In this document: one piece after another, positions 50,628 to 60,733 of the stretch
How positions within the stretch are numbered: the first letter of the stretch is position 1
Layout: the number at the start of each line of letters is the position of its first letter
Assembly (NCBI GenBank): GCA_020636135.1
Contig: JACJYK010000001.1
Location: forward strand, 1,412,501-1,476,500
DNA length: 64,000 nt
DNA from: Lewinellaceae bacterium
Lineage (GTDB): Bacteria > Bacteroidota > Bacteroidia > Chitinophagales > Saprospiraceae
Direction: 5' to 3'
Position numbers and translations under genes: made by a program
The notes under the pieces: model-generated
The model's database searches: none
Seen by the model: only the letters and a program-made list of their open reading frames with translations
What the model was told of the DNA's origin: nothing

Positions 50628-52274
50628 TCAGGTCTGAAAAACTCCCACGTTAAATGGTTTAACATTAGCCTGATTGGCTGCTTCTATCCCGGCGGAGATC
50701 CATTTCCGTGTCTCCAGCGGGTTGATGATGGCATCTACCCACAAACGGGCGCCGGCATAATAAGCCGTTGTCTGCCGGTCATAACGTTCTGAAATAGTGC
50801 GGAACAATTCAGTTTCTTCTTCGGAAGTTGTCTTTTCTCCGTGTGACTTCATGGATGCCACCTGAATCTGAGTCAGGACTTTCGCGGCCTGTTCTCCACC
50901 CATTACGGCGATTTTAGCGGAGGGCCAGGCTACGATCAATCTCGGATCGTATGCTTTTCCACACATGGCATAATTTCCTGCTCCGTAAGAATTTCCCATC
51001 ACGATGCTGATTTTCGGGACGGTACTATTAGCTACAGCATTCACCATCTTGGCTCCATCCTTGATGATACCGCCTTGTTCAGATCGTTTGCCCACCATAA
51101 AGCCGGTCACATCATGCAGGAAAATCAGGGGGATCTTCTTCTGATTGCAGACCAGGATGAACCGGGCCGCTTTATCCGCTGAATCGGAGTAAATCACTCC
51201 ACCAACCTGCATTTCCCCATTGGAAGCCTTTACCACTTCGCGGTTGTTGGCAACAATCCCGACAGCCCAGCCATCGATCCGGGCATAGGCACAGATCATT
51301 GTCTTACCGTAATTTTCTTTGTATAAGGTCAATTCAGACCGGTCTACCAACCGTTTTAAAAGTTCAATGGTCCGGTAGGGCTTGTTGTGATTTTCAGGGA
51401 ACAGACCCAGGATCTCAGTTTCTGGAAATTCCGGAGCGACCGGTTCAATGCGGTCAAATCCTGCTTTTGGGCGTTCTCCAAATTGGGACACCAGTTTTTT
51501 AATAGTATCCAGGCATTCGCGGTCATTAGCTGCTTTAAAATCCACGATCCCGCTGATTGCCGTTTGCGTGTCGGCCCCGCCCAGGGTTTCTGCGTCAATA
51601 TCTTCACCGATGGCGGCTTTCACCAGGTAAGGGCCGGCGAGAAAAATAGATCCGGTCTCAGCCACGATCAGGGACTCATCACTCATGATGGGGAGGTAAG
51701 CGCCCCCGGCTACACAGCTGCCCATAATCGCTGCAATCTGAGGAATCCCTTCGGAGGACATCCGCGCATTGTTGCGGAAAATTCGTCCAAAATGTTCCTT
51801 ATCCGGGAAGATCTCGTCCTGCATGGGGAGAAATACCCCTGCACTGTCTACCAGGTAGATGATGGGCAGATGATTCTCATAGGCTATCTCCTGAGCCCGC
51901 AGGTTCTTCTTGCCGGTCATCGGAAACCAGGCCCCGGCTTTCACCGTAGCATCATTGGCAACAATCACACACTGTCTGCCGGAAACCCTGCCGATACCCA
52001 CGACTACTCCGGCAGCAGGACATCCACCGTGTTCTTCATACATTTCATAGGCAGCAAAGGCTCCAATTTCCAGGAAATCAGTGGCATCATCCAAGAGAAA
52101 GTTGATCCGCTCCCGTGCGGTCATTTTACCTTTTAGATGTTCTTTTTCAATTTTTGACTTACCACCACCTTCATAGATTAGCTCCAGTCTTTTTTCCATC
52201 TGCCTGACGGCCAACTTCATCGCATCTTCATTCTGATTGAAGGCCAGGTCATTGATCACGGACTTGTTACTCAT
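50628..52274 (-). CDS. Acyl-CoA carboxylase beta (carboxyltransferase) subunit, methylcrotonyl-CoA type
   Basis: 548 residues, complete. Two crotonase-like halves: the N-terminal half with GGCPAAGVVVGIGRVSGRQC and AYLPIMSDESLIVAETGSIF, and the C-terminal half with CNQKKIPLIFLHDVTGFMVG, QGGIIKDGAKMVNAVANSTV and GNSYGAGNYAMCGKAYDP. The long insert and ERYDRQTTAYYAGARLWVDA near the end favour methylcrotonyl-CoA carboxylase (leucine breakdown) over propionyl-CoA carboxylase. The biotin-carrying alpha subunit is not in the window. Confidence 0.88.
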   Translation of the reverse strand: MSNKSVINDLAFNQNEDAMKLAVRQMEKRLELIYEGGGKSKIEKEHLKGKMTARERINFLLDDATDFLEIGAFAAYEMYEEHGGCPAAGVVVGIGRVSGRQCVIVANDATVKAGAWFPMTGKKNLRAQEIAYENHLPIIYLVDSAGVFLPMQDEIFPDKEHFGRIFRNNARMSSEGIPQIAAIMGSCVAGGAYLPIMSDESLIVAETGSIFLAGPYLVKAAIGEDIDAETLGGADTQTAISGIVDFKAANDRECLDTIKKLVSQFGERPKAGFDRIEPVAPEFPETEILGLFPENHNKPYRTIELLKRLVDRSELTLYKENYGKTMICAYARIDGWAVGIVANNREVVKASNGEMQVGGVIYSDSADKAARFILVCNQKKIPLIFLHDVTGFMVGKRSEQGGIIKDGAKMVNAVANSTVPKISIVMGNSYGAGNYAMCGKAYDPRLIVAWPSAKIAVMGGEQAAKVLTQIQVASMKSHGEKTTSEEETELFRTISERYDRQTTAYYAGARLWVDAIINPLETRKWISAGIEAANQANVKPFNVGVFQT

Positions 52275-52505
52275 CTATGCTGTCTTGATTTGACGGCTGA
52301 AAAGATACTAAGAATTGTAGCACTATCGGCTTTCTCGCTTAAAGGGCTTGTAATTTACAAAGGTTCACAGAAGTCGAATTAATAATTAATTCATATTAAG
52401 ATCACAGGGTGTTTACGCAGGTTCCAGAATTTTGCGGCAAAGCTCACCAGGTTTATTAGTTATTTTGTAATATGTAAATATCTTTATTACACATAAATAG
52501 TCTGT
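52275..52505. other. Divergent intergenic region upstream of susC
   Basis: 231 bases between the carboxylase gene (-) and susC (+). The part next to susC is very AT-rich (TTTTGTAATATGTAAATATC from 52463), suitable for a promoter, but the spacing of TTTG and TA-nn-TTTR elements does not match the Bacteroidota consensus, so no promoter is called. Confidence 0.4.
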
Positions 52506-55500
52506 ATGATCATACCATTACACACCATTAAGCACTTTCTGAGGCTTGGTGTTCTGCTATTTGTCCCGATGTTGCTGCACGCTCAAAACATTAAGGTGAG
52601 TGGGGTGGTGCTGGACGATGAAACGGCTACGCCTCTTCCCGGGGTTACCATTAATCTGAAGTCGACCAATACCGGGGTCATTACGGAAGCGGATGGGACC
52701 TTTCAAATGGATGTCCCCACCGATGCTATCCTGATTTTTTCCTACATCGGGATGAAATCCCAGGAAATTGCGGTCAATGGCAGAGCCTATCTCGAAGTGC
52801 GCTTGCTGACCGACGCGGTGAACCTTTCCGAGGTCATCGTGGTCGGATATGGAACCCAGAAAAAGGCGAACTTGTCCGGGGCCGTCGATCAGATCAATAC
52901 CGAGCAGCTGGAAAACCGGCCGATCAGTAATCTATCCCAGGGGTTGCAGGGTTTGGTACCCAATTTCAATGTGGATTTTACTGGTGGCGAGCCGGGAGCC
53001 GCAGCTCAGTTCAACATTCGCGGATTTACTTCGATCAATGGAGGTAGCCCATTATTTGTAGTCGATGGTGTGCCTTATGACGATGGCGAATTGAATGTGC
53101 TGAATCCCAGCGACATCGCTTCCATTTCGGTTCTGAAAGATGCCTCGTCAGCGGCCATTTATGGTGCGCGCGGCGCCTTTGGGGTTGTCCTGATCACGAC
53201 CAAAACCGGCAAGCAGGACAAGATCTCCTATTCCAATTATCTATCGGTGGCCAGTCCGACCGTTCTGCCGCATCCGGTCACTGACCCTTACATCTTCCTG
53301 CGCATTGCCGAACTATCTACCAATAATACGCCCTGGGATTACAACAACTATTCGGATGAAGAATACCTGTGGGCCAAACAAAGATCCAACGATCCTTCGG
53401 TTGAATCGGTACGCCTGGATCCGAACAATCCCAATCAATACGTGTACATGGGAAGTGAAGACTGGAATGATTATTTCTTCAAACGCAACTCATTTTCCCA
53501 ATCCCACAATGTCTCTTTCAGTGGTTCTAAAGACCGCTTCAACTATTACATCTCAGGGAATATTTCCGGTGAAGATGGGTTGAATAAGCTGGTGACCGAT
53601 AACTGGAGCCGTAAAGCATTACGCAGCCGTCTGGGATTTACTCCCAGAAAATGGCTTGACATTGAAAACAATACCAACATTTATCAGACCGACCGGGATG
53701 CTCCGGCCTATTCATTACCCAATGTTTATGACCTGAGACCTGTTGATGTGGCGACCAACCCGGACGGATCCTGGGCCAACACAGACGCCGGTCGTACGGC
53801 TGCCCGGATCGTAGACGGAGGAAGGTATACTGAAGCCACTTACGGTTTTCAAACCATGAACCGTGCCAATGTCAGACTTTTTGACGGCTTGCTGACACTC
53901 ACCGGCGATGCAACCTTTAAACGCATTTTTGGTAAAATACATCAGGATGGCAGGCCTTATTCAATAGGTTATGGCCCCTCGGATGTGCGGTTGGAAGGTG
54001 GAGAAGGTTACGCACTGGAGCGCAGAAGCTCGGATGCCTATAATGCCTATAATTTTTATGCTACCCTGAATAAGACGGTGGACATCCACCAGTTTCAGGC
54101 GATCCTGGGGTACAACCAGGAAAGCTATGTGGAGGATGAAGCACAGGCCCGGCGTGACAGGCTGATTGTCGGATCGCTGCCCTACATTGGTGTGGCATCC
54201 GGTGAACAGACCGTCGCTGTAGAGTACGTGGATTGGGCAGTGCGGGGTATTTTTGGCCGGCTGAACTACATCCTGGACAACAAATATATTTTTGAGTTTA
54301 ACGGACGATATGATGGTACATCCCGCTTCCCGAGTAATAATCGCTGGGGATTCTTTCCATCCGTATCCGCTGCCTGGATTGTAAGTGAAGAAGACTTTTT
54401 CAGTTCAATCTCCGGAATTGTTTCTACCCTGAAATTACGGGCTTCTTACGGTTCCCTGGGTAATCAATCCGTCGACGAATACGGATACATCCTGAATCTG
54501 CCATCTGGAACTACAAGTTACCTGATCGATGGCGATTATCAGCGTTACATTGGCACACCCGGGTTAAGTGTGGACCCCAATAATTATTCATGGGAAGTGG
54601 TTCAGACAACCAATGGCGGACTGGAATTTGGCCTCTTCAAGGATCGCATCTTTACCACCTTTGATTATTACATACGTAATACCAAAGGGATGCTTGCACC
54701 GGGAGGAGAATTGCCCGCAGTACTCGGGACTGCGGTTCCTGCCGGCAATGTGGCTGACCTGCAAACCAAAGGATGGGAATTAAGCATACAATTGCGTAAT
54801 AAATTACAAATCGGTAATAAACCACTTGACTACCAAATAGCTTTGACAGTGGGAGATAGTAAATCCGAGATCACCCGGTATCCGAACGACGAACTTCTGT
54901 TCAGCGGGGCCTATTATCCCGGACAACAGATCGGAGAAATCTGGGGACTGCAAAGTGATGGTTTGTTTAAATCGGTGGATGAGATCAACCAGCTGGATGA
55001 AACCAACATCATTCCCTGGGGTGCACTGGCTATCGTACCCGGTTGGCCAAAATACATTGATCAGGACGGAAGCAAAACCATTGAAAAAGGGATTTCTGTC
55101 AACGATCCCAAAGATTATGTGATCATTGGCAATTCACAACCCCGGTACCGTTTTGGAGCAGACATCAATGCCAGCTGGAATGGTTTTGATGCAAGGGTCT
55201 ATTTTCAGGGTGTCGGTAAGCGGGATTATTATCCCATTCATTACTTGTTTTGGGGATTGTACCAACAACCTTATGCGAATGTTTATCCGCAATTGCTGGA
55301 CTTCTACCGGCCCTCTGACGACAGTGAAAGTGACCGTTCACAACATTCACAAGCCTATCTGGATGCCGGCCTGGACCGCGCCAATACGGATTCTGAATAC
55401 CCCATTCTGCAGGCCTGGTTGGCTGACTACCGGGTGGATAATGGTTTGGCTATTCCGCAGACCAGGTATCTGTTGAATGCCGCCTATATCCGCCTGAAGA

Positions 55501-55724
55501 ACATCACTGTAGGCTACACCCTGCCTGCATCTTTGACGAATCGGGTAGGAGTCAGCCGGTTGCGCATCTTCCTGAGCGGGGAGAATATTTGGGAGTCTTC
55601 CCAGGTTTCCAAAACCGTGGACCCGGAAGCCATAGCGACTGCTTATTCCAATGGAGGCGCCTGGGCCGGATATGCCTATCCTTTCCAGCGCAGGTATTCA
55701 GTAGGTATCAACCTGGACTTTTAA
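52506..55724 (+). CDS. SusC/RagA-family TonB-linked outer-membrane transporter
   Basis: 1072 residues. After the signal peptide (GVLLFVPMLLHAQ) come a carboxypeptidase-like domain (SGVVLDDETATPLPGVTINL), the SusC-typical linker LSEVIVVGYGTQKKANLSGA, a plug with INGGSPLFVVDGVPYDD and VLKDASSAAIYGARGAFGVV, and a large barrel ending in a terminal Phe (SVGINLDF). SusC proteins import oligosaccharides or peptides together with a SusD lid. The partner gene follows after 27 bases. No sigma/anti-sigma regulator or glycosidase is directly adjacent, so the substrate is unknown. Confidence 0.97.
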   Translation: MIIPLHTIKHFLRLGVLLFVPMLLHAQNIKVSGVVLDDETATPLPGVTINLKSTNTGVITEADGTFQMDVPTDAILIFSYIGMKSQEIAVNGRAYLEVRLLTDAVNLSEVIVVGYGTQKKANLSGAVDQINTEQLENRPISNLSQGLQGLVPNFNVDFTGGEPGAAAQFNIRGFTSINGGSPLFVVDGVPYDDGELNVLNPSDIASISVLKDASSAAIYGARGAFGVVLITTKTGKQDKISYSNYLSVASPTVLPHPVTDPYIFLRIAELSTNNTPWDYNNYSDEEYLWAKQRSNDPSVESVRLDPNNPNQYVYMGSEDWNDYFFKRNSFSQSHNVSFSGSKDRFNYYISGNISGEDGLNKLVTDNWSRKALRSRLGFTPRKWLDIENNTNIYQTDRDAPAYSLPNVYDLRPVDVATNPDGSWANTDAGRTAARIVDGGRYTEATYGFQTMNRANVRLFDGLLTLTGDATFKRIFGKIHQDGRPYSIGYGPSDVRLEGGEGYALERRSSDAYNAYNFYATLNKTVDIHQFQAILGYNQESYVEDEAQARRDRLIVGSLPYIGVASGEQTVAVEYVDWAVRGIFGRLNYILDNKYIFEFNGRYDGTSRFPSNNRWGFFPSVSAAWIVSEEDFFSSISGIVSTLKLRASYGSLGNQSVDEYGYILNLPSGTTSYLIDGDYQRYIGTPGLSVDPNNYSWEVVQTTNGGLEFGLFKDRIFTTFDYYIRNTKGMLAPGGELPAVLGTAVPAGNVADLQTKGWELSIQLRNKLQIGNKPLDYQIALTVGDSKSEITRYPNDELLFSGAYYPGQQIGEIWGLQSDGLFKSVDEINQLDETNIIPWGALAIVPGWPKYIDQDGSKTIEKGISVNDPKDYVIIGNSQPRYRFGADINASWNGFDARVYFQGVGKRDYYPIHYLFWGLYQQPYANVYPQLLDFYRPSDDSESDRSQHSQAYLDAGLDRANTDSEYPILQAWLADYRVDNGLAIPQTRYLLNAAYIRLKNITVGYTLPASLTNRVGVSRLRIFLSGENIWESSQVSKTVDPEAIATAYSNGGAWAGYAYPFQRRYSVGINLDF

Positions 55725-55751
55725 TCGATTACCCATATCAAAATAAGAACC

Positions 55752-57557
55752 ATGAAAAAAGGATTATATATTTCAATCACTATTCTACTCATCCTGGTAT
55801 CTGCTTGCCAGAAAGACTTTCTTGACCGGGTACCGCAGGATTCAATTTCTACGGAGGTGTTTTTCAAAACTGAGGAAGACCTCAAGTTGTATACCAATGG
55901 GTTGTTGTCCATCCCAAATGCCTGGGGACTCTATCTTGCAGACCAGGGGTCCGACAATGCGGCCACCACCGGTGCCGTTGAAATCAAGACCATCATGACC
56001 GGAAATCCCACCTCTCAAAACCTGACCAGCGGATGGGACTGGAGCAGACTGCGTTCCATCAACTTTTTCCTGGACAATTACGAGCGGGCAGCGGTCAATT
56101 CTTCGGTCAAAGATCATTATGCCGGCATTGCGCGCCTATACCGAGCTCAGTTTTATTTTGATAAAATAAAAAGGTATTCGAATGTGCCCTGGTACGATCA
56201 TGTCCTGAGTACGGCCGATGAAGATGAACTTTACAAGACCCAGGACCCCCGCGAAATGGTGGTAGCCAATATGATGGATGACCTTCAGTTTGCTGCCGAT
56301 CACATGTGGGAAGAAGTACCTACCGGGACGCCAGGCAAGTGGGTGGCCGTTTTCATGCAGGCCCGGATAGCATTGTATGAAGGTACTTTTCGCAAATACC
56401 ATCCGGAGCTTAACTTACAGGGAACAGCCAATGAATTGCTGACCATGGCCCGGGATGCTGCTAAGAAGATCATGGATTCGGGCTTGTTTTCGATCTATTC
56501 AACCGGCGACCCAGCCAAAGACTATTACCAATTGTTCGTTAGTGGAGATCTGTCGGGTAATCCGGAAGTAATCCTGTCGAACATTTACGATTATTCGAAG
56601 TCCCGAAATGCCGGCTATCGCTATGAAATTCAGGATTACGAACAGAGCCCGTCCAGGGATCTGATCCAGAGCTACCTTATGGCAGATGGCTCGCGGTTTA
56701 CCGATCTCAGTGGTTATCAAACCATGCAATTCGTACAGGAGTTTCAAAACCGTGATCCCCGGTTAAGTCAAACCATGGCTTATCCCGGGTGGATCAACTA
56801 TGCCGACCGGCAAAGCACTCCAAACATCCAGGAGCTGAATAAGAACTTTACCGGTTATACCATGATCAAAGGCTTTGTCAACTCAACCGAACAAGCCGAA
56901 TACGAAAGTGTGGATCTGCCGGTTTTGCGCTATGCCGAAGTTTTATTAACCTATGCGGAAGCATCTGCAGAATTAGGCACGCTTTCTCAATCCGATCTTG
57001 ATAATACGGTCAATGTACTGAGGGACAGGGTAGGGATGCCTCACCTGGATATGGCTATCGCCAATGGCAATCCGGATCCATTCCTGGTTTCCAAATATCC
57101 TGATGTGTCCGGTAACAACAAGGGAGTGGTCCTTGAGATACGCAGGGAAAGACGTATCGAGTTTGCGCTCGAAGGGCGGCGCTTCGATGACCTGATGCGC
57201 TGGCATGCCGGTAAACTACTGGAGGTCAAACCGGTAGGTATGTATTTTCCCGGGTTGGGAAAGTATGACCTGACCGGCGATGGTGTACCGGATATAATCC
57301 TCATTAGCCAATCGGAGTCAATCCCGGACGCAGACCAGAAGGAGACAAATTCGCTGGGGATGAAGCTGGTTTACTACAAGGCAGGATTTATTGATGATGA
57401 TGTCACCGTCTTTCTGGAAAATGGATCGGATGGTGGCCAAATCGTAACAGAAAAACTGGACCGGGTGTTCTCAGAGCCCCGGGATTACTACCGGCCGATA
57501 CCCTTCAGTGAGACTTTGTTGAACCCCAATCTGGTTCAGCCATTTGGTTGGAACTGA
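55752..57557 (+). CDS. SusD/RagB-family nutrient-binding outer-membrane lipoprotein
   Basis: 601 residues with a lipoprotein signal (ISITILLILVSAC, Cys19) followed by QKDFLDRVPQDSIST, the classic SusD start. The TPR-like scaffold (LYRAQFYFDKIKRYSNVPWY) and the C-terminal part with LPVLRYAEVLLTYAEASAEL and LEIRRERRIEFALEGRRFDD are normal for the family. It forms the lid over the SusC transporter at the cell surface and captures the ligand. A strong bidirectional terminator follows. Confidence 0.97.
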   Translation: MKKGLYISITILLILVSACQKDFLDRVPQDSISTEVFFKTEEDLKLYTNGLLSIPNAWGLYLADQGSDNAATTGAVEIKTIMTGNPTSQNLTSGWDWSRLRSINFFLDNYERAAVNSSVKDHYAGIARLYRAQFYFDKIKRYSNVPWYDHVLSTADEDELYKTQDPREMVVANMMDDLQFAADHMWEEVPTGTPGKWVAVFMQARIALYEGTFRKYHPELNLQGTANELLTMARDAAKKIMDSGLFSIYSTGDPAKDYYQLFVSGDLSGNPEVILSNIYDYSKSRNAGYRYEIQDYEQSPSRDLIQSYLMADGSRFTDLSGYQTMQFVQEFQNRDPRLSQTMAYPGWINYADRQSTPNIQELNKNFTGYTMIKGFVNSTEQAEYESVDLPVLRYAEVLLTYAEASAELGTLSQSDLDNTVNVLRDRVGMPHLDMAIANGNPDPFLVSKYPDVSGNNKGVVLEIRRERRIEFALEGRRFDDLMRWHAGKLLEVKPVGMYFPGLGKYDLTGDGVPDIILISQSESIPDADQKETNSLGMKLVYYKAGFIDDDVTVFLENGSDGGQIVTEKLDRVFSEPRDYYRPIPFSETLLNPNLVQPFGWN

Positions 57558-57574
57558 TCCATGGATTTTAAATA

Positions 57575-57612
57575 AAAAAGGCAGGCATCCCGACGGGATG
57601 CCTGCCTTTTTT
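57575..57612. terminator. Bidirectional Rho-independent terminator
   Basis: AAAAAAGGCAGGCATCCC, a CGAC-type loop and GGATGCCTGCCTTTTTT form a perfect stem of 11-12 GC-rich pairs with A and T tracts on both sides. It ends both the susCD operon (+) and the htrA gene (-), which converge here. Confidence 0.95.
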
Positions 57613-57628
57613 ATTGCGGAGTTCAGTA

Positions 57629-59092
57629 TTAGTTTTTCCAGATCTGGTAGGTATATTCTCCTTTTGCGAATTCGTAAAATCCGTCGATGGATACCAGCCC
57701 TTCCGCATTTTGGAGTGCGCTTTTCAACTCATCGGCATTGCTTACCTTGACTCCGTTTACGCCGGTGATAACGTATTCTTTCTGCATGTTGGCACGGGAA
57801 ATCGGAGATCCGGCTTCGATTTCAGTTACCCGTATTCCTTCTTTTCCAAGTCTTTTCTTCTCGGAGTCTGAAAGATCTTTGACAGTAATGCCCATTTCAT
57901 CGAATATCGAGCTTTCCACCAGGGTATTGTTAACTACACGGGCATTCATATTTTTCAGGAGTATCTTACTTTTTACTTTTTTCTTATCGTGGACATACTC
58001 TACTTCCACCAGATCGCCAGGTCTCATCCGTCCAATCTGGTCCTGTAGCACTGAAATGGTGGGTGTTTTGATCCCATTAACTGCAACGATTACATCCCCG
58101 GATACCAGTCCGGCTTCCTCTGCTCCACTTTTTGGATTGACACCATAGACGAATACACCTTCGGCATTTTCCAGTCCCAGGTTCTCTGCCAGATCGGTAA
58201 CGCGCCGGAAATTCAGGTCCTGAGCGAGGCCCATATCTACATTGCGGATCTGGACACCCAGAAGTCCTCGCTGCACCGAACCGTATTCACGTAAGTCACT
58301 GATCACCTTTTGGGCGAGAATACCCGGTATAGCGAATGAATAACCTTCGTATTTGCCGCTGAGGGTGACTATCGCGGTATTGATTCCGATCAATTCACCA
58401 TTGGTATTGATCAGGGCGCCTCCGGAGTTACCCGGATTCACAGCAGCATCGGTCTGAATAAAAGCTTCGATCCGGTATTGGTCGGATATCAGATTGAGGT
58501 CCCGTCCTTTGGCACTCACGATACCGGCGGTAACTGTAGACTGCAGTCCCAGCGGATTCCCTACTGCCATTACCCACTCACCGATCTGAAGTGAATCGGA
58601 ATTACCGAAAGTCAAAAATGGAAGTTCATTTTCCGTGACCTTAACCAGGGCCAGGTCGGTGGTCGGATCGGTACCGATTACCCGGGCATCGTATTGCCGG
58701 TTATCGTTTAAGGTAATATTGATTTCTTTGGCATTTTCGATGACGTGATTATTGGTAACGATGTAACCATCTGAAGATACGATGACGCCTGAACCGGATG
58801 ATCTGGAGAGGCTTCCCCACCGGTCATTGGTCTGCTGGATGGCTTTGATGGATACTACGGCGGGAAGGGCATAATTTGCTGCTGCCGTGAAATCATTGGG
58901 TGTTGAAGCCCGGTAATTCCGCTGGACGGTGCCGGAAAGCAGGATGTCGTTGATACCAACCTGATTGGTGGTAGGCTGTGCAACCTCTTTGACGACAACT
59001 TGCTGGGGCTTGGCAATGAAATTGCTGTAAACCACCACACCGATCAGCGCTCCCAGCAGTGAAGCCAGTATTAGTTGCAGTGTGTTTTTCAT
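57629..59092 (-). CDS. degQ: HtrA/DegP-like periplasmic serine protease with two PDZ domains
   Basis: 487 residues from the ATG at 59092 (a GTG two codons upstream is possible). An N-terminal anchor or signal (LQLILASLLGALIGVVVY) precedes the trypsin-like domain with His116 (VTNNHVIENA), Asp146 (TTDLALVKV) and Ser223 (NPGNSGGALI). Two PDZ domains follow (RGLLGVQIRNVDMGL, and GITVKDLSDSEKKRLGKEGI). It degrades or refolds misfolded envelope proteins. Whether it is DegP, DegQ or DegS in function cannot be told from sequence. Confidence 0.94.
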   Translation of the reverse strand: MKNTLQLILASLLGALIGVVVYSNFIAKPQQVVVKEVAQPTTNQVGINDILLSGTVQRNYRASTPNDFTAAANYALPAVVSIKAIQQTNDRWGSLSRSSGSGVIVSSDGYIVTNNHVIENAKEINITLNDNRQYDARVIGTDPTTDLALVKVTENELPFLTFGNSDSLQIGEWVMAVGNPLGLQSTVTAGIVSAKGRDLNLISDQYRIEAFIQTDAAVNPGNSGGALINTNGELIGINTAIVTLSGKYEGYSFAIPGILAQKVISDLREYGSVQRGLLGVQIRNVDMGLAQDLNFRRVTDLAENLGLENAEGVFVYGVNPKSGAEEAGLVSGDVIVAVNGIKTPTISVLQDQIGRMRPGDLVEVEYVHDKKKVKSKILLKNMNARVVNNTLVESSIFDEMGITVKDLSDSEKKRLGKEGIRVTEIEAGSPISRANMQKEYVITGVNGVKVSNADELKSALQNAEGLVSIDGFYEFAKGEYTYQIWKN

Positions 59093-59319
59093 AAGCACAA
59101 GAATTCGGATGTTATCGAATCACAGTGTCGGAGGGCTTTGGGCGCTCCATAGTTTGGTTCTCTTTATCTATTTTCGCGACAAATAGCGGTCCAATAAATA
59201 AAAATAAGGGCTTTGACCATGAAACGAAAGGGCATTTTAACCTTTTAAATCATTTTTAACGAAAATTAAGGGCACAATTTTAGGTTGGCCTGTTAGCTTT
59301 CTTGAAATTTCATCAGATC

Positions 59320-59526
59320 ATGAAAAAATGGAATGACCGCCTTAATGAGATTGAATCTTCCGAGAAGGAGTACATTGGAAATTTCTTCGGCTGGCGTTTT
59401 TCAATCATTTCAGCAACCCTCATTGTACTTTTGCTTTTGCTCATGTTGTGGAGTAAACAGCGTAATGAGCGTATGGGCATTAATCCCGTGCAGGATAGCA
59501 TCACCATAGTAAATCCGGAACGATGA
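59320..59526 (+). CDS. Small single-pass membrane protein
   Basis: 68 residues from the ATG at 59320 (MKKWNDRLNEIESSEK); a TTG at 59302 would add six. One transmembrane helix (SIISATLIVLLLLLMLW) is flanked by a charged N-terminal helix and a short C-terminal tail. The stop overlaps the ATG of dapF (ATGA), so the two are coupled. I do not recognise a family. Confidence 0.7.
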   Translation: MKKWNDRLNEIESSEKEYIGNFFGWRFSIISATLIVLLLLLMLWSKQRNERMGINPVQDSITIVNPER

Positions 59527-60308
59527 ATATTCCATTTACCAAATACCACGGCACAGGAAATGATTTTGTCATGATCGACCAAACCCGGCATCAATGGCTC
59601 GGAACCGGAGATCAGGCGCTGGTAGCTATGCTGTGTGATCGCCATTTTGGCATCGGTGCGGATGGATTGATTTTGCTTGAACCCGGGGCCTCCGGCGATT
59701 TTGAGATGCTCTATTTTAATGCGGATGGTGGTGTTGGATCGTTGTGTGGCAACGGATCCCGGTGTACCGTGCATTTTGCCCGTGCCTGTGGATTGCCACT
59801 GCTAACAAATACCTTTCTGGCTGCTGACGGGATGCACGAATTCCGGATCGATGATCGAGGCTGGATTGGGATTCATATGGCGGACCTGGAGGTAGAACCA
59901 GGAACTGGCGATGATTATATTCTCGACACAGGGTCACCGCACTTTGTTCAGTTTTGCCGCGATCTGTCCCATGTAAACATACTTGAGGATGGTAAGGCAA
60001 TCCGTTATCAGCCGCGATTTCCTTATGGGATCAATGTCAATTTTGTCCATTGGGATCAGCACACCCTGCAGGTTAAGACCTATGAGCGGGGTGTCGAAGC
60101 TATGACGTTATCCTGTGGTACCGGCGCTACAGCCAGCGCTCTCGCTCTGGCTCTTCACGAAGGATTGCAGGGAGAACAGGTTATTCCGGTGGAGGTGCCG
60201 GGAGGATCGCTGGAAATTCATTTCGATCGACTGGGTTCAAATCAATTTTCGGACATCTGGCTCTGGGGACCGGCTAGTCCGGTTTACAGCGGTACCTTTC
60301 CAGTCTAA
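59523..60308 (+). CDS. dapF: Diaminopimelate epimerase
   Basis: 261 residues. It converts LL- to meso-diaminopimelate for lysine and peptidoglycan synthesis, in the cytosol. The start FTKYHGTGNDFVMID and the two catalytic cysteines, Cys75 in GSLCGNGSRC and Cys198 in TLSCGTGATAS, are in place, as are RHFGIGADGL-like (RHFGIGADGLIL) and ERGVEAMT. It is preceded by the coupled small membrane protein and converges with the TPR gene. Confidence 0.95.
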   Translation: MNIPFTKYHGTGNDFVMIDQTRHQWLGTGDQALVAMLCDRHFGIGADGLILLEPGASGDFEMLYFNADGGVGSLCGNGSRCTVHFARACGLPLLTNTFLAADGMHEFRIDDRGWIGIHMADLEVEPGTGDDYILDTGSPHFVQFCRDLSHVNILEDGKAIRYQPRFPYGINVNFVHWDQHTLQVKTYERGVEAMTLSCGTGATASALALALHEGLQGEQVIPVEVPGGSLEIHFDRLGSNQFSDIWLWGPASPVYSGTFPV

Positions 60309-60316
60309 ATACTGCG

Positions 60317-60637
60317 TCATAAATCCAGGCTGGCATTGGTCCGGGCATTCATCAATTCACTCAGCGCATGGTGATCACCGGTGGCACGAGCTCTGGCAAT
60401 ACCCAGATCGAAGCATTCTATAGCCAGCTGCGGTTCACCTGATTCTGCCAGTAACTGGCCCCGGTGAAAATATACTCCCAGATAATCCGGGTCTTTTTGC
60501 AGGGTCTTTTCATAATAAGCAAGTGCTTCATCCACATCGTTGTGGGTCTCGTATTCTTTGGCCAGAGCGAAGAGAATAAACGGCTCATCCGGTTGGGATT
60601 CAAGCAACTCCAGAAGCTGTTCCAGGCGTGTAGGCAT
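60317..60637 (-). CDS. Small TPR protein
   Basis: 106 residues from the ATG at 60637 (MPTRLEQLLELLESQPDEPF); a TTG two codons upstream is possible. Two TPR units are visible (PFILFALAKEYETHNDVDEA with LAYYEKTLQKDPDY, and LGVYFHRGQLLAESGEPQLA), and a third helix pair follows. Cytosolic adaptor-like protein of a type common in Bacteroidota; no partner is known. Confidence 0.8.
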   Translation of the reverse strand: MPTRLEQLLELLESQPDEPFILFALAKEYETHNDVDEALAYYEKTLQKDPDYLGVYFHRGQLLAESGEPQLAIECFDLGIARARATGDHHALSELMNARTNASLDL

Positions 60638-60733
60638 GTGCAATTAAATTCGTTTTTTGACTTTGAGTCAACTTTCTCTTGGATATGAAGTTATAGCATT
60701 ATATTTGCCATAGCTGCATTTGAATTCAAGACT

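Noticed and set aside
52440..52505. Promoter for susC
   Set aside because: TTTTG and a TATCTTTA element are present but only about 11 bases apart, instead of the usual spacing of about 19-21, so no call was made.
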